A stretch of DNA of 64,000 nucleotides from Musa acuminata AAA Group (taxonomy: Eukaryota; Streptophyta; Magnoliopsida; Zingiberales; Musaceae), in assembly GCF_036884655.1 (NCBI RefSeq), contig NC_088338.1:2990501-3054500 (forward strand), in the 5' to 3' direction. A model generated the notes under the pieces. The model saw only the letters and a list, made by a program, of their open reading frames with translations, made no database searches and was not told the origin of the DNA. A program made the translations under genes and the position numbers. This document shows positions 46,907-58,145 of the stretch, piece after piece (within the stretch, counting starts at the first letter, position 1; every line of letters begins with the position of its first letter).

Positions 46907-49900
46907 ATGGCTGAATCAAAACCCACCATGAGGAAGCCAGAGTTTACTAAGGTTGATCAGCTCAGGCCTGGTACCACCGGTCATACGCTCACAGTGAAGG
47001 TGGTGAGCTCAAAGATGGTGCTGCAGAAGGGGCGAACTGCTGGCCCACAAGTTCGTCAGATGCGCCTAGCGGAATGTTTGGTGGGGGATGAAACTGGAAT
47101 GATCGTCTTCACAGCCAGGAATGATCAAGGTAGGGTCTCTCTTCTTCTTTTTCGTTAGATAAAAAGGACTAAGTTTTAAGATTTGGCTTGGTGGATGGTC
47201 TTCAGTAATTACACATGGCTATTATGCACATATGGATAAGCTTCCATTCTGTTTTGAAAAGTTAGTGTACATTGTCTTATCATTCATGATAAATATTGGT
47301 ATATGTAGCAGTAATTTATATGTATTTATATAGTGAAATTAATGCCTTTAGAAATGTGCAATTAGTTCACTTTATAGCTGAGAAATCAAAAAGGAAAAAA
47401 TACTATTAAGCAATAAGTGAAAGATTTTTGAGATAATTGATACAATGTTGGTTACTCCCTTGTTTCATTTAACTTGGTTATTTGTATTTTTCCAGTTTTA
47501 TTATTATAGAATATGAATGATATCGGAGTTGCTTCAGAGAGATAATTAAGGGAAAAATTAATGGAGAGAAAACCTCCTCGGCTGATAGCTAGATAAATAA
47601 TGGGAATTACCTCTTCCACATGTTTTGAGTAACATGAACTGAATGTATGACCTGAAAGGTCATTATAAGATACTTTCAAAATGGTTGTGGTTTTTAGCAA
47701 CTTTAGAACGAATATAAAGGAGATTTCTTACCTAAAGGTTCTCCTTTGGTTACATCATAGGGTTTGTGTTCTGCCCGTACTCTCCAATGCTCCTAAATTT
47801 TCTGCTGCTGCTAATGGCCTTAGCTTCATTGTGCTGTATCTTTTCTTTTCTTTCATCTTTTAGCCTTGTGTCAAAAATAATGCATGTCTTTTTGTGTGCT
47901 ATAGCACCTTTTTTTTTCTCATCCTACTTTTATATGATCATTTTCTCAAATCTCAATTATTTTTTCATTGGCATTAATAAAGATCCACTATAGGTTGGAG
48001 GGTTTCTTTGACAGTCGAAAGTGACTACTTTTGATCAATGATTAGGACCCTTTTTTTTACCTAGAACAGAATATTGCACCCTATATGATGACTCAATTAC
48101 TGGATAAGTTACCTTGTGCATCTTCTTGGCACATCAATCCTAAGTAGAACTTCTACTTCCTGAATCATGTGACATTGGCAAAAAGGTGATGACTTATGGT
48201 CAATAACTTATTGACTCATGACTGTTCTAATATACAGAAATGTGGAGAACATATAATTGTGCATCTTCTTGGTGTTGTGATCCTAAGAAGAAATTCTACC
48301 ATCTGAATTTTATGAAATCGACATAAAGATGATTACTTAATCTAGTCATTATGAATACTTAAATTACTTATCCATTGCTCTAATATGCACAGCATGTAAA
48401 GAATATATAATTTGATTGTGGAGGAAATGTACCAATATGGGAGATACACATGCAAAATACTTGGTCTGTTGATGAGTTGTTTCTTTTTAGCTAAAAAACA
48501 TGTAATTTGGTTCTGGTGGAAATGTAAAAAGATGGGAAATATTCTAGTAAGTTATTATGGCAGACATAACCTTGGAAATTCTTGGTTCTGCTCTAATATG
48601 AACAACATGTAAAGAATATATAATTTGGTTGTGGGGGAAATGTTCCAAGATGGGAGATACACATGCAAAATACTTGGTCTGTTGATGAGTTGTTTCTTTT
48701 TAGCTAAAGAAAATGTAATTTGGTTCTGGTGGAAATGTAAAAAGATGGGAAATATTCTTGTAAGTTATTGTGGCAGACATATAAGGTTGGAAATTCTACA
48801 CATATCAAGATTGAACTTTGTCATTGGAGTAGCATAGTTTATGGTCCTTCCAGGTGAATAAACACATTGCCATCATTCACAGCAAAGACATAGTATGAAG
48901 AGACAAAAACAACTCAAGAAAAGAGTAAAAAATGAGTAGTAGATTGGTCAGTTTACATTTTCATTTGAATGAAACCTTAGTCTTGCTATAATTATGCAAC
49001 CACATGCCAAAACACAGTGAGGCTGTGGGCATGTATAGAAAATGTTACATTTACGACTACAATGGCATCTGTTACATTTGCAACTTTGGAGGGATGCTAT
49101 TTGCTTATGTAACTTTTTTGTTCCAAGTTTTCTAGATATCACAGTACTTGCCAAAGCAGTTCATTGCTACATGAATTCCAGCAACCTTCTTTAAACATTG
49201 AATTAGATGTTTCTAACCCGATATTTTGTATCTCTAATGAGATGCTGACAATTTGGTGAAAATGCATTATGTGCATTAGTTTCTTGTTAATGGTCTCATT
49301 CTTGAAGTTTATAACAAAATCATATTTCATATTCGTTTATAATAAAATCATATCTGAAATTCCTGAAATTTATGAATAATCATATTTGAAGTTCCAGCAA
49401 GTTTATACTTGCACTCTGTACCTTCTTCATAGTAGAATATGCTTGCATTTCATCCTGTTTAACTAATTTATACATCAAATTTCTCATAAATTTTTAAATA
49501 AGATACTAATATTAAAGTGGGTGTCTTAGTAGGCTCCTAAGGTGGGCAATTAGTTGTCCTCCCAAGGCCAGTGTTACCTGTGGATCCATCTTTTAGAACA
49601 GTGAATGCATGTAGTTATCTGTACAATGGTAATTTCTCTTTTTTCTCCGGTACAATCTGAGATACTAATCTACAATCACAACGGATCATGGGTTTTTTTT
49701 TTTATTAAGTCAATGATTTGATAAAATTGTTGGCAAGCTTCATATTTTTTTTTTATTATATATATATATATACTGGTCTGATGGTTGAAATTTCATAATC
49801 ACAGTGGATTTGATGAAGCCAGATACAACCATAATACTCAGGAATGCAAAGATTGACATGTTTAAAGGATCAATGAGGCTTGCTGTGGACAAATGGGGAC

Positions 49901-49995
49901 GTATAGAAGTCACAGATCCGGCTGATTTCACTGTGAAAGAGGACAGCAATTTGTCTTTGATCGAATACGAACTGGTGACAGTTGTTGAACAGTAG
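46907..49995 (+). CDS. Single-domain OB-fold nucleic-acid-binding-like protein (At4g28440 type)
   Basis: Two exons, 46907-47129 and 49805-49995, join in phase to 137 residues across a 2.7-kb intron. The protein is nearly all one OB fold: KVDQLRPGTTGHTLTVKVV, then MRLAECLVGDETGMIVFTARN, then the exon 2 part DLMKPDTTIILRNAKIDMFK and GSMRLAVDKWGRIE. This pattern matches the small plant 'nucleic acid-binding OB-fold-like' proteins related to the single-stranded-DNA-binding subunit of SOSS complexes. It has no targeting signal. Its precise role is not established; single-stranded DNA or RNA binding is inferred from the fold. The acidic tail ends LIEYELVTVVEQ. Confidence 0.88.
48394..48810. repeat. 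213-bp tandem duplication in the OB-fold gene intron
   Basis: The segment starting CATGTAAAGAATATATAATTTG at about 48394 recurs at about 48607 with a few substitutions. It contains GGGAGATACACATGCAAAATAC and GATGGGAAATATTCT in both copies. Weaker similarity upstream (CTAATATACAGAAATGTGGAG, CTTCTTGG..ATCCTAAG) suggests earlier rounds of duplication from about 48115. Confidence 0.85.
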
Positions 49996-50918
49996 CTGAA
50001 AAATAGTTATGCAAAGGCATGGCTCTCCCTCTCTTATCTCTAATCTGAAGTTGCTCAGCTGAAGGTCTTTGGAGGTTGAAAGACAAGTCTTAGATGTAAT
50101 CATCAGGAAGCTACCTTCCGGACATGAAAACACTCAGCGATACAATGGCAACATGCTGGTAATCACAAAACATTATCATCTAGAATCAGATTGCTTTTCA
50201 CAAAATATTTTCAGTTTCAAATGCTATTGCACTGTTCTTACTGTTATTGCAAATTTCTGATTAATTCTTTGTGGCAGCAGCTTCAATTTTCTGAAATGAA
50301 CCAATTCACCATCAGATTATGAATCAAAGTTTAGTGAGGTCTGGTCAGATTATGAATCAGATGAGACATGCCCGGACTGGTCTAGTCTTCTCCCTCTTCT
50401 TCTTTTCTTCCCTCAAACCGAATGGTTTCTGGCTTTCTTCCTCCCATTCGTATTCTCTACAGTGGAACAAGTTTTCCATAATAAATGGAGCTTTTATTTT
50501 TCTTCCATTACTCCTTTCATTCCCTGGAGGAGTTTTTTTTCCTTCCCTTTTCCTTTCAATCCCTGATGGAGTTTTTATCTTCCCTTTTTATCTTCCATTA
50601 TTCCTTTGATTCCCAAAGTAATAGAATGGGTTTCCCTTTTTTTTCTCCCTTTGTTGCCTCATAAGTCAAAAGTTCATCTTTCAGCGACAGTTGTTTGGAA
50701 AATACGAGATCATTTTAAAAACCACTAGGTGTGAGCATGTTGTATAGTCAGATAAAATCTTCCAAGTCTTGAATTCTAAGATTCGTCTGTAGATTCAATT
50801 TGAAAGTATATCAAATTCGACATAAAATATCTATTACTAGAAATGGACGTGTTCATCATATTTGATTCTTTGTGGTTGGGAGATATTTCAGATAATCCCA
50901 TTGGAAGTCAATCTATAA

Positions 50919-50975
<57 letters not shown>

Positions 50976-51129
50976 AGCATGCAAATCATTATTATTTTTA
51001 ATTTGTGGACTTTGATCTATATTTTTCATGATTGAACATAACTTTGATTCTAAAATATGATTGATAATCATAAAATAATAAAAATATTTATTCATGTAAA
51101 CATGAGTTTATAGCAATAAAGAGAAATAA
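49996..51129. other. Downstream region of the OB-fold gene with T/C-rich and GA repeats
   Basis: 50380-50650 is strongly T/C-rich with a loosely repeated pattern (TTCCATTACTCCTTTCATTCCC, CCTGATGGAGTTTTTATCTTCCC). A (GA)n run lies at 50922-50971. No gene seen. Confidence 0.55.
50922..50971. repeat. (GA)n microsatellite
   Basis: Uninterrupted GA run of about 50 bases. Confidence 0.95.
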
Positions 51130-51771
51130 CCTACAACTAAAGGTGGGAGACGACACCGTGCGAGGAAATGAGGCTTGATTAAGGGTGATTGAAGGTGGGA
51201 GGAGGCAAGATGCGACCAAGGGTGAGATGCGGCATCATGGAGGGCAAGAGGAGACGAGGTGCAATCAAGGATGAGAGGAGGTGGGAAATGAGATATGACT
51301 AAATGTCAAAGGGGATGAGCCATGATCAAGGGTATCAATGGCGAGGCGTAGCTAAGGGAGGCAAGAGCAGGATGTGATGAGGCATGATGGTGGCTAGAGA
51401 CAAGGTGTAGCCAAGGGTGAGCGGAGATGAGACATGACTAAGGATGGGAGGAGACAAAGCATAACTAAGGATGGCCGAAAGGCAAGACGTAGAGGGTAGG
51501 AGGAGGGAGGAGATTAAGCATGATGGAGGGAGATGAGGTTACAAGCAAGGATGTCGATGGCGAGGTGTAGCTGATGGAGTCAAGAGCGAGATGAGATTAT
51601 GCATGATAGAGGGTGGTAAGAGACAATGTGCAACCAGGAGCATGGGAGATGAGATAAGGCATGACCAATGATACCTAAGACAAGACCTAAGTGAGGACAA
51701 GACGAAATGAGGCATGGGAGATGAGATACAATCGTGAGGTGAGGTGTGAGGGAGGGTGAGAGGAGAGGTCA
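51130..51771. repeat. Degenerate G/A-rich tandem repeat, left of the retrotransposon
   Basis: Loosely repeated phrases such as GGGAGGAGGCAAGATG, GAGGCATGATGGAGGG, GCGAGGCGTAGCTAAGG and GATGAGACATGACTAAGG recur every few tens of bases with heavy divergence. Related phrases (GGATGTGGATGGTGAGGTGTA) occur at 57458 on the other side of the retrotransposon, so the element seems to have entered one repeat field. Confidence 0.6.
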
Positions 51772-51948
51772 TGATAGAAGCATATATGGAATGATATCTT
51801 AACATTCTAATCAATCAATAATTTAAGGATTGATTTGATTGAATAATTTAAGTGCATGATTGAGGAAAATCCCTTCCTTAAAACTTGTGTAAATATGCAT
51901 CACAATAAAATCGCTCATCTTCATAATAATAAGTTCTTTTATTCTACA
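51772..51948 (+). repeat. 5' LTR of the copia element
   Basis: 177 bp, from TGATAGAAGCATATATGG to TTTTATTCTACA (TG...CA ends). It aligns with the 3' LTR, sharing TGATATCTTAACATTC, AATATGCAT, AATAAAATC and AAGTTCTTTTATTC. It is directly followed by the primer-binding-like site. Confidence 0.82.
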
Positions 51949-51961
51949 TGATATCAAAGTC
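51949..51961 (+). other. Primer binding site (initiator tRNA-Met type, degenerate)
   Basis: TGATATCAAAGTC directly after the 5' LTR resembles the usual plant copia site TGGTATCAGAGC with three changes. Confidence 0.7.
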
Positions 51962-54900
51962 ATTTTGACTCAAACAAAAAAGACTTCCCTTATCCCTTCC
52001 CCATCGAAGCTCGTTGATCTATCTAACGATAGCGATATCCTTCCCTTCATCTGCGCTATCATTACTATCCCTACAACAGCAAACCTTTTCCTCGATGATC
52101 CAGTATCTGAGTTCCTCAAGGATGCCCACTCCCTCATCTACCTCAATGCCTTTTGTTTGGTTGTGGACATCATTGTTGCTTGTCCTTTGGTTGTTTTGCT
52201 CCCCGATTGTTAATTCTCCATCTGCCAACCACATACACCTACTCTGTTCTGTTCCACAGCAGTTGTCAGAGTCATTTTTCTTTTCTCGGTGCTGCCTTTC
52301 CTCAAATCAGACACCCCCCCTCCCACGTCTGTTATTCCGAAGTCGAAGCAAGAACCACAGCAACCCCTCTCCCAACATTTTTCGTCGGCCACAAACTCAC
52401 CGTCGATCATTGCTCCTCGAACACCTCCTTCGACGTTCTTGGAGCCTACTCTTGGACCTTCCCGATGACTCACTCCCAGAGTCAAAGCAAGAGTCACTCC
52501 CCTTTTCTAACTGTTGCCTTTCTTTAGATTGAATGTTGCTCGAAGCAGGAGCTGTTAGAGTAAGAGCTCTCGGAGTTGCCTTTTCCTCTATTATCCCCTT
52601 TTCCCAAAGCAAGAGCTAAAGTCCTCCCCGATCGCTACTCCCAGAGCCCTCCCCATCTAATGCAATCGAAGAAACAAAGAACAAACAACGGTCGGTGCCA
52701 CTGTTGCAATTCTTTCCACACCTTTCGATCTATCATCTATCATATCGGATCTTTTTCGTCTATCATTTGCCAGATCATCAATTGGTTCTAGACTTCTCTC
52801 AATGGATCATATCATATTCTCAACATGTCTTCTTCAGCTACATCTAATGCCCCAATTATTATTTTCTTAGGAAACAATAGTTCAGCTGGACTTATATTCA
52901 TCAGTACAGAAACTCCAATCCCCTTCAAATTATTCAAAGGCGACAACTATGTATCCTCATGAGCATAATTATCCAATCTCCTCTTTGAATATGATATATT
53001 TGGCTACATCAATGACTATATCAGTTGTCCACCAGAAAAGATCCAAATACTAAGAAAACCCAACTCAATAATAAATCATAATCACAAGTTATGGCTACGA
53101 TAAGATCGTCTTATTCTATAAGTAATTCAAGCCTCAGTAACTGGCTCCATAGGACTACTAATCTCTTCGTACAACATTATAACGAAAGCATGGTCAAAGT
53201 TTCAAACAACCTTCGTCAATCACTATTGTACTTCCATGTCAAGTCTTTTATTTATTTTGATGAAAGCAACATAAGATGAAAGTACTATTATTGATTATAT
53301 GCAAAATATAAAAAAAATTATAGATTACTTGGCTTTAATAAGTTATCCAGTGGTGAAAAAGTTATTGTTCATACTCTCAATGGCTTAGGAGAATAATATA
53401 AGGAACTGATGATAGTAATTCGGGCATGAGACTCACCAATATTATTAAAGAACTGTATGACAAGTTGATTGATCATAAAACATATCTAAAATGAGAAGAG
53501 AGAATGACAAGACCGATAATCACAGTTCAATTCAATCAAAAATCTAAAAGAAATGACAATCAAAGCAACACGAGTCTTTATAAAGGACCGAATAAGATGT
53601 CTCTTGGTCACATGGGCAACACACAAAGCCATCATCCTTCATTACACTATCAACCCCCCAACCATGGTGGCAACTACAATCCAAACAACTCTAACTACAA
53701 CAACCAACGGTTTTGGCATCCCAACAATAATTATCGATCTCGGCCCAAGCCTACTATCACACTCAATTAGCATCAAGAAAATATCATGACTATTCCAACT
53801 ACTCATCCAAACAACTGGATTGTTGACTTCAATACTTTTAACCATATCACTTCTTCTGATTTCCACAATTATGGAGACAATGAAGACATCATCATTAGTG
53901 TCGGATAATCGAATCTTTATTACTCACATTAGTTCCACAACACTTAATTCACACACAAACACTTTCACACTTGATGATGTTTTGTGTGCACCTCACATAT
54001 GAAGGAATTTTATCTTTGTCTCTTAATTTTGTAAATAAAATAATTTCTTTATTGAATTCTTTCTTGACTCGTTTCTTGTAAAGTATCTGAGCATAGGGCT
54101 ATCCTTAGTCTAAGATCAAAATAAAGACATCTATGATGGCCATTAGTGTCATAAATCACCCAACCAATTGCTCTTACTTCGTTTACTGCTTCAATCGATG
54201 TGCGACATCGTCGCGTTAGTCATCTATCATTCTCTATTTAATAATAGCTAATATCTCATTGCTCCCTTTTAACTTTCAAATCAAGTAGAATTGGAATCTA
54301 TTGTGATACTTGTTTTAGTAATAAAAGTCACATAGTACCTCTTGGAACATTTTTCATATCCTACTTTAAATCATTTGAAATTATTTACATTGATGTATGG
54401 GCCCTATCCTAACCACTTTCTTTGATAATTTTAAATTTTATATACTTTTTGTATACTTCACAAAATATACATGGCTATATCCTCTTAAACATAAATTTGA
54501 AGTCACTAGGATCTTTTCCCATTTTAGAATGGTGGTTGAGAACTTTTTTTAGTCTACCATTAAGACAGTTTACTCTGATAGAGAAGGTGAATATCAAACT
54601 CCAACAACTTATCTCTCATCATATGACATATAACATCTCAAGTCAACACCACATACACATCAACTAGTTGGCTCTATCGAACGAAAGCATCGACATATAG
54701 TTGAAACTGGTCTCACCCTTTTACATCAAGCCTCTATGTCACTAACCTTTTGTTCGGTAACATTTCAAACTACAGTCTACCTCATTGACCACATGCTCAT
54801 CCTAATCTTACAACACCAGTCACTGTTTGAAAAATAATTTTATAAAATCTCAAACATTCAAAAACTCAAAGTATTTGGTTGTTTATATTTTCCCTGGCTA

Positions 54901-55435
54901 TGCCCCTACGCTTCATGTAAGTTAAAACCAAAATCCAAGCCTTGCATCTTCATTGGTCTCTTGAACATAAGCCTTGCATCTCAAGTCTCCTGAATATAAT
55001 GTTTTTTCGGTGCTATAAGCCTCAAACTTAAAAGGTCTTCGTATCACATCATGTTAATTTTATTGAGTCCTCCTTTCCCTTTCAAAATCTTGCTTATTCA
55101 GTAATACAAGCCATTACAATAATAATACATCATTGAGTTCATATGAGTACACCTAAAACACACCTCTCACCACATTAACCAATCACTCTCTCCACTAGAC
55201 CTATACTCCCTTATCACTCTAGTTTAGTAGCATCTCACACCCTCTGCAACTTCACCAATTCACCCTACAATGTCCGATGAAAGAACACCCTTGACACAAC
55301 AAATGATATCTTTATTCTTTTCTCAGCCAAGTGATATCGAAGTGTATTAATCTGATTAGGTACATGTCACTAAATCTCCACCAGTTCTTATGCCTCCAAC
55401 ATAACTCAATAACACCACAGAGCCTGAACATTACA

Positions 55436-55545
55436 TGACCACATGCTCTAAAAATAACATCTTCAAATCACGTTAAATCCTTAACCTTTATGACCACATG
55501 CTCTAAAAATAACATTTTCAAATCACGTTAAATCCTTAACCTTCA
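55436..55545 (+). repeat. 55-bp tandem duplication in the copia interior
   Basis: TGACCACATGCTCTAAAAAT begins at 55436 and again at 55491; the copies are almost identical. It breaks the reading frame (55 is not a multiple of three). Confidence 0.9.
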
Positions 55546-56705
55546 TGCTACCATAAGCTCTCCATCTAGACCTACTGAACTCACAACTATCACCTAAGCT
55601 AAAAAAATCTCCACACTAGTACAAAGCCATGAATGGAGAATACGATGTCCTACTCCACAAAACCACATGGACCCTTGTACCATCTCATTACACATAAAAT
55701 ATCATCTAGTATAAATGAATCTTTTGATTTAAATGAAACCCAGATAGATCCATTTCCTGATACAAAACACGTCTAGTAGCCAAAGAGTTTCACCAATGAT
55801 CAAGTGTTGATTTCACATAAATATTCAACTTGATTATTAAACCAATGATAATCTAACTCATCCTGAATTTGACTATCATTCAAGACTTGCATATACGCTA
55901 ACTAGATTTTAATAATGCTTTCTTATATGAGACCTTAACTGAAGATGTCTTTATGCAACAGCCTCCTGACTTCATCCACCCTCAATATCCAAGTTATGTT
56001 TGTAGATTACGAAAAGTTATTTATGGACTTTGCTAAGCTCCAAGAGCTTAGCATACCAAACTTAACTCATTTCTAAGTTTTGTCAACTTCAAATATGATG
56101 CCTTTCTATTTCTACGATAATAAAAGGGAAGTATTATATATCTACTGATTTCTGTGGATGACATTATCATCACAGGCAATAATCCTATAAAGATCAAGCA
56201 ATTTCTTAAGTAATTGGTTGATCGATTCTCCATCAAAGCTCTAGGAACATTAAGCTATTTTTTGAGAGTAGAAGTAACGTTCACATCTTTCGAACTTTTC
56301 TTAACTTAAAAGAAGTACATTCAAGATCTATTATCCAAGATGAATATGTAGAATGCTAAAGAAGTCGCTACTCCACTCTCCACCACTGATTTATTCAAAT
56401 TATATGATAGCAGTCGTACTATGAATCTCATACAGTACTGACAAGTACTTGGTTCCTTATAGTATTTATCTTTCACACATCCAAACATCTCATTCGCAGT
56501 TAACAAATTATAATAATTTATGTATCGGCCATCCACTACGTATTGGTCAACACTAAAACGTATCTTGCAGTATCTCAATAAGGCTCTTAATTATGAATTT
56601 TTTCTTCGTACTCATCACTTCATATTCATTCCTTTGTTAATGTTGATTGGGCAAGCAACACTGATGATAAAATATCTACGTCAGCTTACATTATCTTCCT
56701 TGTAA

Positions 56706-56857
56706 CAAATTTAATCAGTTGGAATTCCAAGAAATATAATACAATCACAAGATCTACCACCGAAGCAGAATGCAAAGCCATCAAATTTAATCAGTTGGAA
56801 TTCCAAGAAATATAATATAATCACAAGATCTACCACTGAAGCAGAATGCAAAGCCAT
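56706..56857 (+). repeat. 76-bp tandem duplication in the copia RNase H region
   Basis: CAAATTTAATCAGTTGGAAT begins at 56706 and again at 56782, with two single-base differences between copies. It duplicates the RNase H motif area and shifts the frame. Confidence 0.9.
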
Positions 56858-57171
56858 CACCATTACCATTGCATATTTCAACTAGGTTACCAATATACTA
56901 CACGAATTTGGCATCATTTCCCAATCCACTCCTATAATATACTATGCTAATATCGGTGCCACATGCCAATGTACCAATCCAGTATTTCACTCACGCATGA
57001 AACATATTATCATTGACTTCCACTTAGAGATTAAGTTGTCAGACATCAACTATGTGTTTCTCACGTTCATACTTCTGACCAACTAGTAGACTCCCTCACA
57101 AAGCCTTTCACTCATAGGATATTTCAATTACATCATTTTAAAATTGACATCTTTGACAGAAACTCAATCTT

Positions 57172-57180
57172 GCAAGGGCA
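57172..57180 (+). other. Polypurine tract of the copia element
   Basis: GCAAGGGCA immediately precedes the TG start of the 3' LTR, the expected place for the plus-strand primer. It is shorter than a perfect tract. Confidence 0.65.
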
Positions 57181-57393
57181 TGATAGAAGATCATGATAGA
57201 AGAAAACATAAAATGATATCCTAACATTCCTTACATCATCAATCAATCTATGGTTTAAAGATCAATCACAGATTTGAGTAATTGTAATTTGAGTATATGA
57301 TTCAAGAAAATTCCTTCTTCAAAACCTATATAAATATGCATAATCTCAATGAATAAAATCACTCCCCTTCACAACAAGTTCTTTTATTCCACA
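57181..57393 (+). repeat. 3' LTR of the copia element
   Basis: 213 bp, from TGATAGAAGATCATGATAG to TTTTATTCCACA. It is longer than the 5' LTR partly because of a local duplication of TGATAGAAG at its start and an extra stretch in the middle (GATCAATCACAGATTTGAG). Confidence 0.82.
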
Positions 57394-57890
57394 TAGTCCA
57401 GGGTGGGAGGAGGAAGGAGATGAAGCATGTGCAAGGAGGAAGGAGATGAAGCATGTGCAAGGATGTGGATGGTGAGGTGTAATAACCAAGAGTACTTAGA
57501 GTATGATGAGAATAGACATATAGTGAATAGGACGACAAGATGAGAATAGACATATAGTGGATACGACGATAAGATGAGTGAGAGGAGGAAGGAGATAAAG
57601 CATGTGCAAGGATGTGATGAGTGAGAGGAGGAAGGAGATGAAGCATGTGCAAGGATGTAGATGGTGAGGTGTAATAACCAAGAGTACTTAGAGTATGATG
57701 AGAATAGATATATAGTGGATAGGACGACAAGATGAGAATAAACATATAGTGGATACGATGATAAGATAGAACAAAGGGCACGAGAAGATGAGATATGACT
57801 AACGGCGAGAGAAAACAAAACACAATGAAGGAAAGCTCGTAGAAGATGAAGCTCGTAGAAGAAGAAGATATGTGATTCACAATCAATCTT
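57394..57890. repeat. G/A-rich tandem repeats right of the retrotransposon
   Basis: A unit of about 192 bp containing GGTGAGGTGTAATAACCAAG and GAATAGACATATAGTGGAT starts near 57461 and again near 57653. Within it GGAGGAAGGAGATGAAGCATG and AGACATATAGTG are themselves repeated. Long minus-strand open frames here follow the repeat and have no known domain. Confidence 0.8.
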
Positions 57891-58145
57891 ATCTAGGTTA
57901 AATTGTCCAACAATCATCCTTGGGCACTTGAATCAATATAAATATTAGATATACAGCTAAAAAATTTCAGAAAAAATCATACTTCGTCAGTTTGTTTATT
58001 GACCATTTAATTTAAGATTCAGATCAACAGCCTGAAAAATTAAGTGGCAACTTCGAAAAAAAATAAGCTCCAAAGTTCATCGTTTATGTGCTCCGGGCTT
58101 TACAAATTCTAAAAATCACTGAAGAGGAAAAAAGGACCCTAAATA

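Larger units (their letters stand above)
51772..57393 (+). mobile_element. Degenerate Ty1/copia LTR retrotransposon
   Basis: About 5.6 kb bounded by related LTRs, with internal similarity to copia proteins in the order Gag, protease, integrase, reverse transcriptase, RNase H. Integrase-like pieces lie at about 54380-54760 (with a degraded ERKHRHIVETG motif near the end of the domain). The reverse transcriptase, with the VDDI version of the catalytic motif at about 56155, lies at 55850-56400. RNase H traces lie around 56640-56860 (TEAECKA). Many stops and frameshifts interrupt all of them, so it cannot be autonomous. Integrase before reverse transcriptase is the copia order. The 5' and 3' LTRs differ by several indels, which suggests an old insertion. 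No target-site duplication was found. Confidence 0.88.

Noticed and set aside
51965..52532. Open frames of 82, 172 and 124 codons just after the 5' LTR
   Set aside because: They lie in the leader of the copia element and are Ser/Pro/Leu-rich in several frames at once; no Gag-like motif is preserved there.
57359..57917. Two minus-strand frames of 175 and 177 codons
   Set aside because: They follow the tandem repeat units and run into the 3' LTR; repeated His/Ser/Tyr/Leu words reflect the DNA repeat, with no known domain.
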